Of a stretch of 64,000 bases of DNA, positions 40,965 to 49,548 are shown piece after piece (position 1 is the stretch's first letter; each line of letters opens with the position of its first letter). Where the stretch lies: the NCBI RefSeq assembly GCF_003119115.1, contig NZ_CP022367.1, positions 1,353,001 to 1,417,000 on the forward strand. Reading direction: 5' to 3'. Source of the DNA: Azospirillum sp. TSH58 (GTDB lineage Bacteria > Pseudomonadota > Alphaproteobacteria > Azospirillales > Azospirillaceae). The translations under genes and the position numbers were made by a program. The notes below the pieces were generated by a model that worked only from the letters and a program-made list of their open reading frames with translations, was not told the origin of the DNA and did no database searches.

Positions 40965-43871
40965 CTACAGTGGGAAAGGCTCGCCCTCCGCGCCGGTCAT
41001 GGCGTCCGCGGTCTTCGCTTGCTTCGCCATGGCGCGCTCCAGAACGCGCCGGAGTTGGCGCGGCGTCACCGGCTTGCGGACCACCTCCAGCCCGTGCGCG
41101 GCGGCGTCCGTCTCGCATTCCGGGCCGGCTTCCCCGGTCAGGATCATGGCCGGCACGTCCCATCCGGCCATGGCGCGGACGCGCACCACCGCCTCCGTCC
41201 CGACACGCCCCTCGCGCAGGCGGTAATCGACCAGCATCACGTCGGGCATCCGCCCGTCCGCCTGGATCTTCGCCACCGCCTCGTCGGTGGAGCCGGCGAT
41301 CCGCACCTCGTAGCCCCATTCGCGGAACATGTCGCGCAGCCCCAACAGCACGATGGCGTCGTCATCCACCAGCAGGGCGCGCGGCGCCTCGCTCCCGCCG
41401 GTGAAGGCGGAGGCGGTCATCGGCGGCGGGACCGGCGCCGCCTCCACCGCGGCCAGCGGAACGGTGATGGCGAAGACGGACCCGCGGCCCGGCTGGGATT
41501 TCACCTCCACGGGATGGTCGAGGATCGCCGACAGCCGCTGCACGATGGCGAGGCCGAGGCCGAGACCGCGCGCCCGGTCCCGCTCCGGGTTGTTGATCTG
41601 GTGGAACTCCGTGAAGATCCGGGTCAACTGGTCGGGCGGGATGCCGATCCCGGTGTCGCTGACCTCGATCCGCACCCGGGGGGGTGACGTTCCGCCTCCC
41701 GGCGTCCTGCCGTCCTGCGGGCGGACGGCGATCTGCACCGCCCCGCGCTCCGTGTACTTGACGGCGTTCTCCAGAAGGTTGCGCACCATGCGGCCCAGCA
41801 GGACGCGGTCGCTGAGCACCGTCGCCGCCTGGTCCAGCACGATGCGGAAGGCCAGATTCTTGCTCTCGAGGATCGGCGCGTAGGAGGCGGCGATCTCGTC
41901 GAGCAGGCTGTTCAGGGCGAAGGGCTCGACGCGCGGATCGACCGCTCCGGCGTCCAGCCGCGACACGTCCAGCAGGCTGTCCAGCAGCCCTTTCAGCGTG
42001 TCCAGGCCTCGCTCCAGCATCTCCAGGCTGCGCTGCCCCTGCTCGTCGCTGATGAAGCGGTGCAGGATGCCGGTGAACAGGAACATCGACTGCATCGGCT
42101 GGCGCAGGTCGTGGCTGGCCGCCGCGAGGAACTTCGATTTCGCCCGGTTGGCCTCGTCGGCCTCCTCCTTGGCGCGCTGGAGCGCGCGTTCCATCGCCTT
42201 GCGCTCCCCGACGTCGCGCAAGGTACAGATCGCCAGGGTCACCCGGCCATCGGCGTCGTGGACCGGGGTGGCGCTGACCGACAGGGTCATGGCGGTGCCG
42301 TCGGGGCGGGTGTAGGGCAGGTCCTCCTGCTCCACCGCCTCGCCCTTTAGCAGGGCGCGGGACAGCGGGCAGCGTCCATCGCCGAAGCAGGCGCCGCCGC
42401 TGCAGGCCCGCGTGCCGTCGCAGCCGCAGCCGGCGGCGGGCGGCGGCGGGCCGCCGAGCAGGCGGAGCGCCGTGTCGTTGACCTTGACGATCCGGCCGGA
42501 CGGCGCCTCGGCCACCAGCAGCCCCGAGGGCAGATGATCCAGGATGGCCGTCAGCAGGCTGCGCTCCGCCTCCAGCTGCCGGGTCAGCAGCGTGCGCTCG
42601 TCCTCCAGACGCCGGCGCTCCGTCGCGTCCCGGAAATAGAGGGCCAGCCCCTTGCGCGAGGGAAAGGCGCGGACGGCGAACCAGACGCCGCTGCGCGGCC
42701 CCTGCGTCTCGAACTCCACCGCTTCGCGGTGTTCCATGGCTTGTTGAAGGGTGCGCCCGGACTCGCCGGCCATCAGTTCCGCGAAGGCCTGACGTCCGTT
42801 CCGGCCCACGACGCTTCCGGAATCGGGCAGCAGGGCCCGCGCCCGTTCGTTGACGAAGACCACCCGCCAGGACCGGTCGAGTTCGGCCACGGCGTCCGTC
42901 GTGCTCTCCAGGACCGAGGCCTTTTCGACCACCGTCTCCAGCATGCGGTCACGCACGCGCAGGAATTTCCGCATGCCCCAGGCGGCGCCCAGGCAGGTGA
43001 GGAGGAGCACCCCGCCGAACAGCGCCAGCGAGAAGACCATGGCGTCGCGGACCGGGCGCAGGGCCGCGTCACGGTCGATCCCGATGGCGATCGTCGATTC
43101 ACGTGTGCCGGTGTCCAGGGGGGCGGAGACCACCATCCGCTCCGCTCCACCGGAGTCGAAGACGGCCACCGACCGTGTCCCCCGCGCCGCGTGCATGGCC
43201 TGGAGCATGGCGGTGGGCAGGGGCTGCCCGATGGCGTCGGGCGCTTCCGGCAGGCGCGCCACCACATGGCCCTGGCGGTCGGCGATCACCATCTCCATGC
43301 CCGGCGGCAGGGGGCGATGGCCCAGATTCTCCTCCAGCCAGCGGGCGTCGAGAAGCACCGTGACCACGCCGCCCGGAGGGGCGTCCGGCGTGCCGTCCGG
43401 CGCCGGGTAGGCCAGCCGGAAGGGCAGGATGGGGCGCTGGTTGGGATAGCGCAGCCCGTACTCGCCCGTCGTCAGGGCGCCGGTGGCCAGCGCGCTCTGG
43501 AAGGTGCGGATGCCGCCGAGGTCGACGCCCAGCGAGACCAGGTCGGTCGCGCACCACACGCGGCCCTGCCGGTCGGCCACCTCCACCGAGAGATAGGCGG
43601 GGTAGCGGGCGCGCAGCCGGTCCATGGTCTCCTGACAGGATGGCGGTCCCGCCTGCGGCACGCCCGATTCGACGATCGTGGCCAGCACCTGCCGCGCCTC
43701 CGCGGCGATGCGCTGCTGCTCGGCGTCCAGCAGGTCGAGGAGGCGCAGGGTATCGTTGCGCATCTCGTTCTCCCGATCCTGCCGCAGGCTGTGCTGCGTC
43801 ATGAACTGGAGCGCCGCGAGCGGCACCACGGCGGCCACGATCAAAAGAAACAGACGCAGATAATGAGGCAT
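40965..43871 (-). CDS. hybrid sensor histidine kinase with Cache, PAS and receiver domains
   Basis: Kinase of 968 residues from ATG 43871. Order: membrane helix (LFLLIVAAVVPLAALQF), periplasmic dCache-like sensor (about 30-280), second helix (FSLALFGGVLLLTCLGAAWG), two PAS-like regions, HisKA with phospho-histidine in AAASHDLRQPMQSMFL, HATPase (MVRNLLENAVKYTE, VSDTGIGIPPDQ, GLGLGLAIVQRL) and a C-terminal receiver (ALLVDDDAIVLLGL, VMLVDYRL). The second PAS holds a five-cysteine insert (C482, C484, C490, C495, C501). A GTG at 43904 would add 11 residues; neither start has a good ribosome site. Ligand and output partner are unknown. Confidence 0.9.
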   Translation of the reverse strand: MPHYLRLFLLIVAAVVPLAALQFMTQHSLRQDRENEMRNDTLRLLDLLDAEQQRIAAEARQVLATIVESGVPQAGPPSCQETMDRLRARYPAYLSVEVADRQGRVWCATDLVSLGVDLGGIRTFQSALATGALTTGEYGLRYPNQRPILPFRLAYPAPDGTPDAPPGGVVTVLLDARWLEENLGHRPLPPGMEMVIADRQGHVVARLPEAPDAIGQPLPTAMLQAMHAARGTRSVAVFDSGGAERMVVSAPLDTGTRESTIAIGIDRDAALRPVRDAMVFSLALFGGVLLLTCLGAAWGMRKFLRVRDRMLETVVEKASVLESTTDAVAELDRSWRVVFVNERARALLPDSGSVVGRNGRQAFAELMAGESGRTLQQAMEHREAVEFETQGPRSGVWFAVRAFPSRKGLALYFRDATERRRLEDERTLLTRQLEAERSLLTAILDHLPSGLLVAEAPSGRIVKVNDTALRLLGGPPPPAAGCGCDGTRACSGGACFGDGRCPLSRALLKGEAVEQEDLPYTRPDGTAMTLSVSATPVHDADGRVTLAICTLRDVGERKAMERALQRAKEEADEANRAKSKFLAAASHDLRQPMQSMFLFTGILHRFISDEQGQRSLEMLERGLDTLKGLLDSLLDVSRLDAGAVDPRVEPFALNSLLDEIAASYAPILESKNLAFRIVLDQAATVLSDRVLLGRMVRNLLENAVKYTERGAVQIAVRPQDGRTPGGGTSPPRVRIEVSDTGIGIPPDQLTRIFTEFHQINNPERDRARGLGLGLAIVQRLSAILDHPVEVKSQPGRGSVFAITVPLAAVEAAPVPPPMTASAFTGGSEAPRALLVDDDAIVLLGLRDMFREWGYEVRIAGSTDEAVAKIQADGRMPDVMLVDYRLREGRVGTEAVVRVRAMAGWDVPAMILTGEAGPECETDAAAHGLEVVRKPVTPRQLRRVLERAMAKQAKTADAMTGAEGEPFPL

Positions 43872-44346
43872 CGCCAAGGAGATCTGATGAAGGAGGACGG
43901 CCACCCTGGCGTCCGAACGGGCCGAATCGTCGTGGGTGGCAGCCGGAACCGGGCCGTCGGCGGTGGATGTTCTTCAAACTCCACGGGGCGTTCATGCCAC
44001 ATGGGGGCGCAGATGCAATGATTAACGGGCCGGATAACTCCATTTTGCTTCGGCGCCGGCGCGTCCCTCACCGGCCGTCCGATCACAGCGCGCCACCGCC
44101 GGCTGGGAGAGGGCGGCCACAACCATCGACGCGCCGGTCGTGACCGCCGGCGCCGCTTCTCCCAAAGCCATCCGCGCCGGCTGGCCAGGGTGCGCGCCAT
44201 GCGTCGCGACGGCGGCGAACGTAACCGATCCGAGCAATCCAGGGTCCCGGTCACAACGAATCATTTTCATGGCGCCGCTCGCATTCCCGTAATATTTCTC
44301 GATTGTAATGGGGGCCCCCACCACCGTCTTTCCGCGCGAGCCGACC
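43872..44346. other. gene-free stretch upstream of the sensor kinase
   Basis: No convincing gene. A minus-strand frame at 44022-44348 (up to 108 codons) has no ribosome site, mixed third-position composition and no recognisable motif, so it is not called. The region should hold the kinase promoter. Confidence 0.4.
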
Positions 44347-44535
44347 ATGCCGTGGAACCACAGTCCCTCCTACCGAGCCATCATCCTGCTGCGCCGGCAC
44401 AGCCGGGAGTGCCGCGGGCTCGAAACGCGCGAGTATCTGGTCGCCGTGGAGCGCCGGATGGTCGAACTCATCGATCTGGAGCGGCGGGAAGCCCGCGACG
44501 GGACCGCGTCATCGCTCCGTCAAGCGGCCGAGTGA
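44347..44535 (+). CDS. small hypothetical protein
   Basis: Sixty-two-residue, strongly basic/acidic helical peptide (RAIILLRRHSRECRGLETRE, YLVAVERRMVELIDLERREA). I recognise no family. The ATG at 44347 begins a sequence with good GC-rich third positions and ends at TGA 44533-44535, but no clear ribosome site is visible. It may be a real small gene or chance; nearest neighbours are the divergent kinase gene and a MarR gene. Confidence 0.4.
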   Translation: MPWNHSPSYRAIILLRRHSRECRGLETREYLVAVERRMVELIDLERREARDGTASSLRQAAE

Positions 44536-44551
44536 CCTCGACATTCGTCAT

Positions 44552-44637
44552 ATTTCAGAACGGTAACGTCGTAAGCCGCTCCTGAAATACAACCGACACA
44601 GATCGGTGTTAAAGGCCAAAGTGTCTTTCATTGACAC
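44552..44637. promoter_or_regulatory. inverted repeats upstream of the MarR gene
   Basis: Three inverted repeats: ATTTCAG (44552-44558) with CTGAAAT (44582-44588); ACCGA (44592-44596) with TCGGT (44603-44607); and GTGTC (44621-44625) with GACAC (44633-44637), the last a 17-bp site 16 bp before the MarR start. MarR proteins usually bind such sites to repress themselves, so autoregulation is likely. Confidence 0.45.
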
Positions 44638-44652
44638 GAGGCCGCCGCGTTC

Positions 44653-45135
44653 ATGGCTCTCCGGACCGAAATGGCCGGCAACGGCTCCGCCGACGGTAAG
44701 GAGGGTTGCGACGTCGCCCTTTGCACCGTGCCCGCCGAATCCATTCACAGCCGCATCCGGCGCGTTCACCAGCGCGCCACGGCCATGCTGAGCGATGCGT
44801 TGACCAACTTCAACCTGACGGCGCCGCAATGGGCGGCGCTGGCGGCGCTTCACCAGCATGGGCCGATGTCGCAGATCGACCTGGGCCGCAGCATCGCGAT
44901 GGACCCCGCCACCATGCAGGGGGTGGTGGTGCGGCTGATCGACCGCGGCTATCTCCTGCGCAGCCCCGACAGCCTGGACCGCCGCCGCAACCTCGTCAGC
45001 TTGGCCGACAGCGGGCGCCGGGTGGTCGAGACGGCGGGGCCCGCCATCGCGCGGGCGGAGGCCGAGCTGACCGGGCGCCTGTCCGCGGACGAACGGAGCC
45101 GGCTGGCCGATCTGCTGGCCCGCCTGTGCGTGTGA
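44653..45135 (+). CDS. MarR-family transcriptional regulator
   Basis: Dimeric winged-helix regulator of 160 residues. Seen: NFNLTAPQWAALAALHQHGP, the recognition region QIDLGRSIAMDPATMQGVVV, RLIDRGYLLRSPDSLDRRRN with the wing DRRRNLVSLADSGR, and a C-terminal dimer helix. An N-terminal extension of about 25 residues contains two cysteines (C19 and C24). ATG 44653 is used; ATG 44671 is an alternative. No adjacent co-oriented target gene, so its ligand and regulon are unknown. Confidence 0.87.
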   Translation: MALRTEMAGNGSADGKEGCDVALCTVPAESIHSRIRRVHQRATAMLSDALTNFNLTAPQWAALAALHQHGPMSQIDLGRSIAMDPATMQGVVVRLIDRGYLLRSPDSLDRRRNLVSLADSGRRVVETAGPAIARAEAELTGRLSADERSRLADLLARLCV

Positions 45136-45464
45136 GGCTTGGAGCGTCCCCGGCGCTCCGGTCGAAACGGTGGGGCAGGCCAATGGTCCGGGTTAGCCCG
45201 AGTTATGCACATTCAGCTGAACGGCGTCCTTGACTCTGCGAATGTTGCTTTTTTGTTTTTCCAGACTCGTTTGGAACCGTGGAAACCCACAAAAGCCGGG
45301 CAATTCCACGCTCTCAGGCGTGCCTGAAATTTAGGCAATTTGGTCGGGGCCGCGGATTCACGGCCATGCTCACAGGTTGCTCCCGGATTCGCTCACAGAG
45401 TTACCCACAGCTTCTGGGGATATCCCGATATTGCGGATAGAGTTGCCCGTCCTCGGCCCCCGCT
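45136..45464. other. gene-free stretch with AT-rich patch and DnaA-box-like sequences
   Basis: No coding frame. An AT-rich run (GCTTTTTTGTTTTTCC) lies near 45250. TTATGCACA at 45203-45211 fits the relaxed DnaA consensus TTWTNCACA, and TTACCCACA at 45401-45409 is one base off. Two sites are too few to call an origin. Confidence 0.35.
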
Positions 45465-45833
45465 TCAACCGATCACCCGCCACTGGCCATCCGGATCCAG
45501 GCAGGCGGTTCCGACCAGAGTCGCGGGGCGTCCGCCGACCACGCCGGGCATCTGGAAATCGCGGCAGGAGCGCCCGCCGGGGCCGAGATAGGTGGGGGAG
45601 GTCCGGGTGGCCAATGGCGCCGCCGGAACCGGCTGGGGGACCGGCACATAGACCACGGGCGGTGGCGGCGGAACATAGAGGGGCGGCGGAAAACCGAAGG
45701 CCAGCGGCAGCGAGATGCTGAAGCCGAAGAAATTCCCTCCATGCCAGCCACCGGCGAACACGGGAGCCGGAGCCATCAGAAGGGCGGGCAGGAGCAGGGC
45801 GCACAACCGCGCCGAAGCCGGGAAGGGGATCAT
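45465..45833 (-). CDS. exported proline-rich hypothetical protein
   Basis: Precursor of 122 residues with a clear signal peptide (SARLCALLLPALLMAPAPVF, cleaved near AGGW), a Pro-rich middle (PPPLYVPPPPPVVYVPVPQP) and a C-terminal CRDFQMPGVVGGRPATLVGT, ACLDPDGQWRVIG pattern that recurs in small alphaproteobacterial surface proteins where the two cysteines probably form a disulfide. No known function. ATG 45833 begins the signal peptide. Confidence 0.72.
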   Translation of the reverse strand: MIPFPASARLCALLLPALLMAPAPVFAGGWHGGNFFGFSISLPLAFGFPPPLYVPPPPPVVYVPVPQPVPAAPLATRTSPTYLGPGGRSCRDFQMPGVVGGRPATLVGTACLDPDGQWRVIG

Positions 45834-45888
45834 GACGCACCTCCGCCGCGGCGCGGGACGGGGCGCCGCCAAAAGATAGATGGGTACG

Positions 45889-45918
45889 AAAAAAGGCGCC
45901 GTCGAGACGGCGCCTTTT
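45889..45918 (-). terminator. intrinsic terminator after the L,D-transpeptidase gene
   Basis: AAAAGGCGCCGTC and GACGGCGCCTTTT form perfect 13-bp arms with a 2-base centre, followed on the minus strand by a T-run. It lies 36 bp past the stop at 45954. Confidence 0.9.
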
Positions 45919-45953
45919 CCACGTTCCGCAAAGCGTGCTCCTGCGCGGCGGCG

Positions 45954-47555
45954 TCACATCGCCGTGCGGACGGCCTCGGCCCCGTTGCGCGTGTCGGCGG
46001 CGCGGGCCGGGGTGGTCGTGGAGGAGGACTGGGCGGGCGCCGGGGCCGGCTGCGGAGCGGCGGCCGGAGTCGGGCGGGCCGGCTTCGGCTCCACCCGGCG
46101 CGGGGCCGAGACGGTCCCCACGGCGGCGGGAGCCTGGGTGGCCGACGGAGCGGACGAACTGGTCGGCACATCGTCGTAGATGCCCGGATGCACCCGCACG
46201 GTGCCGTCCGTCTCCACCGTGGAGGTCCAGTAGACGAAGCGGACCGGCACGGCGTTGGGCAAGGAGACCGTCTTGGTCTTGCCGCTGTCCAACTGACGTT
46301 CGATCGCCGCGGAGTCGAGCTTGGCGGGGCGCAGCAGCGTCTCCGCCACCATCCGGGCGTCGGCCAGCCGCACGCAGCCGGAGCTGGCGGCGCGCAGGTC
46401 GCGCTCGAACAGCCGCGGGTCGTTGGTGCCGTGCAGGAAGATGCCGTCGCCGTTGGTCAGGTTGAAGCGGAAGCGGCCGAGGGCGTTGTCGTCGCCGGGC
46501 TTCTGGACGATGCGGATGCGCTCCGGCGTCACCTGCCACCAGTTGATGCTTTCCGGCACCACCTCGACCCCGTCCAGATAGACGACGGCGTCCTTGATGC
46601 CGGTGTTGCCCTTCTTGCGCAGCACCGGCAGCTTGTCCTCGACCAGCACGGTCGGCGGCACGGTCCAGGTCGGGTTGATCGTCACGCTGGTGACGCGGTC
46701 CTGGAGCAGCGGGGTCTGGCGCGACGGGCGGCCGACCACGGCGCGCATGGTGAAGTTCAGCTTGCCGCGCTCGATGTAGGTCACGGTCTGGCTGGGCAGG
46801 TTGACCAGGATCACCGTGTCCGGAACCGACGCCTGGAAGGCGCGCATCGACGCGGTGGCGCCGCGCATCAGCTTGGCGGCCTCCTTGGGCGTGCGGTCGA
46901 GCGCCTGGCGCGTGACCTCGCCGACCTTGCCGTCCTGCATCAGCCCTTCGGAGAGCTGGAAGGCGCGGACGGCGGTCTCGAGGTTGTCGTCGAAGGTCTC
47001 CGTCCACTGCTCCTGGTTCAGGAAGCCCAGTTCGATCAGCCGGGTGGACAGGCGGCCGACGCGGTCGGCGGCGCGTGCCCGCACCTGGATGGTCAGGGCC
47101 GGGGGCGGGGGCAGCACCTCCACCACCGTGCCGGGCGTCGCCGTCCCGCTGAGCGCGTTGCCCGGCGTCGCCGACGGATCGGCCTGCGGGACCGGTTCGG
47201 CGGGCGGCGTCACGACGACCGTCGGAACCGCTCCGGCGGCGGGGGGCGTGCCCTCCGGCACGTCGGACGGGCGCACGGGTCCGGGTGCGACCACGTCGAC
47301 CATGCCGCCGTCGCCCTTCTTCAGGACGGAGCCATAACCCACGCGCGTCTGCTGCACGCGGGGCATGGCCTCCAGTTCGGCGGCGCGCTGGTCGATCCGC
47401 GCGATCCAGGTTCCCACGACATCCCGGCCCGTGGAGGTGCCCGAAGCGGTGGACGGCGCGGCCTGCGCGGGCAGGGCGAGCAGCCCGGCGAGGAGGCACG
47501 CGGCCACCCTCGATCCGAGGGCGGGCCGGGCGCAGGTGCGAATGGTCGTCAGCAT
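45954..47555 (-). CDS. YcbB-type L,D-transpeptidase
   Basis: Periplasmic enzyme of 533 residues forming 3-3 peptidoglycan cross-links. Order: signal peptide (VAACLLAGLLALPAQAA), Pro/Val/Thr-rich linker, a peptidoglycan-binding domain (LSTRLIELGFLNQEQW, AVRAFQLSEGLMQDGKVGE), and the YkuD catalytic domain with IFLHGTNDPRLFERDLRAAS and the catalytic cysteine in SSGCVRLAD. A Pro/Ala/Ser-rich tail of about 75 residues follows, unusual but seen in related alphaproteobacteria. ATG 47555 precedes the signal; weak ribosome site. Divergent from a D,D-carboxypeptidase gene, so the two loci likely work on the same cell wall substrate. Confidence 0.9.
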   Translation of the reverse strand: MLTTIRTCARPALGSRVAACLLAGLLALPAQAAPSTASGTSTGRDVVGTWIARIDQRAAELEAMPRVQQTRVGYGSVLKKGDGGMVDVVAPGPVRPSDVPEGTPPAAGAVPTVVVTPPAEPVPQADPSATPGNALSGTATPGTVVEVLPPPPALTIQVRARAADRVGRLSTRLIELGFLNQEQWTETFDDNLETAVRAFQLSEGLMQDGKVGEVTRQALDRTPKEAAKLMRGATASMRAFQASVPDTVILVNLPSQTVTYIERGKLNFTMRAVVGRPSRQTPLLQDRVTSVTINPTWTVPPTVLVEDKLPVLRKKGNTGIKDAVVYLDGVEVVPESINWWQVTPERIRIVQKPGDDNALGRFRFNLTNGDGIFLHGTNDPRLFERDLRAASSGCVRLADARMVAETLLRPAKLDSAAIERQLDSGKTKTVSLPNAVPVRFVYWTSTVETDGTVRVHPGIYDDVPTSSSAPSATQAPAAVGTVSAPRRVEPKPARPTPAAAPQPAPAPAQSSSTTTPARAADTRNGAEAVRTAM

Positions 47556-47905
47556 AATCGAAGCATCCCACGCGGCGATGAACAGACGGCTAACGAAAGG
47601 CCCTGTCCATACGTGAGGTCGCACGGACGACACGCGGGAACCAGCGCCCTTTCGGCATAAGACATCTGACGCCCGCGGCGGCAAGGCACAAGTGACATCG
47701 CGCCGGATGATGCTTCTGTGCCACAATGTGCACAGCAGAGTTGCCGCTGCGACACAGGCAACGGTGGAGGGTGCCCGATCGATTGGTAAATGGCCGCAGG
47801 GCTCCGGAAACCGCAAAATCACACAAGGCGCCAGAGATTCGACACATTTTTTGTTAACCGCTTTCAGGGTACAGGAGGCGACCATCTCTCCATCCGGTCG
47901 CCATC
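47556..47905. other. divergent promoter region of two cell-wall genes
   Basis: No coding frame on either strand. An inverted repeat, CTGTGC (47716-47721) and GCACAG (47730-47735), lies near the middle and could be an operator for one or both divergent genes. No promoter boxes could be placed with confidence. Confidence 0.4.
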
Positions 47906-49039
47906 ATGCCGCGTTCGCCGTACGGTTTCGTCCTGCCGCTGCTTCTGTCCCTGGCCGTTGCCACGCCCGTCGCCTTCAACCCTGCGGACGCCCTCGCCAA
48001 GGCGGCCCAGGAGACGGTGCGCAAGCAAGCGCCCAAGCCCGCCGCCAAGACGGTCGCCAAGACGGCGCCTCAGAAGGCCGCGGCGTCCAAGACGGCGGCG
48101 AAGCCCGCCGCCGTCCGGACCGTGCACAAGGCCGCCGTCCACAAATCGGCCACCCAGAAGGCGGCCGTCCGCAAGGCCGCCGTCCACCGCACCGGCAAGG
48201 CGCGCCGTGCGGGACGCGTCGCCGCCGGGGCCGCCGCCGGCACCGTGGCGGGCGCCGCCGTCTTCCGCCCGGTCCATGCCTATGTGCTGATGGACGCGCA
48301 GTCGGGCCGGGTCCTCGATTCGGAGAACGCCGACACGCTGACCTACCCGGCGTCGCTGACCAAGATGATGACCCTGCTCCTGACCTTCGAGGCGCTGGAG
48401 CGGGGCACGCTGCGGCTGGACCAGGAACTGCCGGTCTCGCGCCACGCCACCAACCAGAAGCCGTCGCGCCTGAACCTCGCCGTCGGCTCGACCATCCGGG
48501 TGGAGGACGCGATCCTCGCCCTGACGGTGAAGTCGGCCAACGACGTCGCCGTCGTGCTCGCCGAAGCGCTGGGCGGCAGCGAGGAGCAGTTCGCCGAGAT
48601 GATGACGGCCAAGGCGCAGGCGCTGGGCATGACCAGCACCACCTTCCGCAACGCCTCGGGCCTGCCGCACAAGGAGCAGCGCACCACCGCCCGCGACATG
48701 GCCCGCCTGTCGCGCGCCATCGTGTCCCGCCCGGCGCGGGAATACGCCTACTTCTCGCGCACGCGCTTCGACTGGAACGGCACGGTGGTGCCCGGCCACA
48801 ACCGGCTGCTCGGCCGGGTGGAAGGGTACGACGGCATCAAGACGGGCTTCATCAACCTCAGCGGCTTCAACCTCGCCGGCAGCGCCAGCCGCAACGGCCA
48901 GCGGCTGGTCGCCGTCGTCCTGGGCGGCACCACCGCCGCCTCCCGCGACCGCGAGGTCGCCGAACTGCTGGAGCAGGGCTTCGGTTCCGCGCCGCCCAAG
49001 CAGACGGTGGCCGTCACCGACGTGAAGGCCGTCCGCTAA
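47906..49039 (+). CDS. D-alanyl-D-alanine carboxypeptidase with Lys/Ala-rich linker
   Basis: Peptidase S11 (DacF/PBP5-like) precursor of 377 residues that trims the terminal D-Ala of peptidoglycan peptides. Catalytic motifs: S150-L-T-K153 in PASLTKMMTLLL, SAN in TVKSANDVAVVLAEAL, KTG in YDGIKTGFINLS. Residues about 30-115 form an unusual Lys/Ala/Val-rich repeat region (KPAAKTVAKTAPQKAAASKT, VHKAAVHKSATQKAAVRKAA) like histone H1 tails. The membrane-anchoring C-terminal domain of PBP5 is absent. ATG 47906 begins a signal peptide (PYGFVLPLLLSLAVATPVAF). Convergent with the SelW-like gene, 10 bp apart. Confidence 0.88.
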   Translation: MPRSPYGFVLPLLLSLAVATPVAFNPADALAKAAQETVRKQAPKPAAKTVAKTAPQKAAASKTAAKPAAVRTVHKAAVHKSATQKAAVRKAAVHRTGKARRAGRVAAGAAAGTVAGAAVFRPVHAYVLMDAQSGRVLDSENADTLTYPASLTKMMTLLLTFEALERGTLRLDQELPVSRHATNQKPSRLNLAVGSTIRVEDAILALTVKSANDVAVVLAEALGGSEEQFAEMMTAKAQALGMTSTTFRNASGLPHKEQRTTARDMARLSRAIVSRPAREYAYFSRTRFDWNGTVVPGHNRLLGRVEGYDGIKTGFINLSGFNLAGSASRNGQRLVAVVLGGTTAASRDREVAELLEQGFGSAPPKQTVAVTDVKAVR

Positions 49040-49049
49040 GCGTTTGTCC

Positions 49050-49358
49050 TCATGGCTCCGCCGGCCGCTTGCGGTCGGCGTGGCCCAGGGGCTTGTCCGG
49101 AGCGATGTGGTCGCGCACCCGCTGCTTCAGCTCGGTGATGTCGGGGAAGCGGCCCTCCTCCTTGCGCGACCAGATCACCGCCGCGCCGTGCCGCACCGCG
49201 AACACGCCCCCGGTGCCGGGCATCAGGGTGACACCGCCCAGCTCGTCCTCGAAGGTGGTCAGAAGCTCCTGCGCCATCCAGGCGGCGCGCAGCATCCAGC
49301 GGCACTGGCGGCAATACTCGATCTGAAGGATGGGCCGGTCGGTGGCGTCGCTGGTCAC
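49050..49358 (-). CDS. SelT/SelW/SelH family (Rdx) thioredoxin-fold protein
   Basis: Protein of 102 residues with the family CxxC motif near the start (C16-R-Q-C19 in LQIEYCRQCRWMLRAAW) and PDITELKQRVRDHI at the end. Rdx proteins have a thioredoxin-like fold and unknown redox targets. Cysteine replaces the selenocysteine of eukaryotic members. GTG 49358 is chosen because AGGAGCAAGGA lies just upstream and the family sequence starts there. Nearest neighbour on the same strand is far away, so it appears monocistronic. Confidence 0.85.
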   Translation of the reverse strand: MTSDATDRPILQIEYCRQCRWMLRAAWMAQELLTTFEDELGGVTLMPGTGGVFAVRHGAAVIWSRKEEGRFPDITELKQRVRDHIAPDKPLGHADRKRPAEP

Positions 49359-49548
49359 GGTCCTTGCTCCTGTCGCTTGGGCTGTCGCCCGTATAGGGTG
49401 CTGCCGAACGGCTTGTCTTCCAAGCCCTTCGCGCGGTTCCGTTCGAAGAAGGGGCGTCGCCGCCTCCCCACAGAGCGGTATCGCCAAAGACGCTTTGCCT
49501 CGCGGGCCCCTCCGGCGCTTTCCTGAAGCCGGAGCAACGAGGTGGAGC

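Noticed and set aside
44022..44348. 108-codon minus-strand frame upstream of the sensor kinase
   Set aside because: No ribosome site, mixed codon use and no motif.
45136..45464. Replication origin
   Set aside because: Only one good and one near DnaA box, with no adjacent dnaA, dnaN, hemE or parAB genes.
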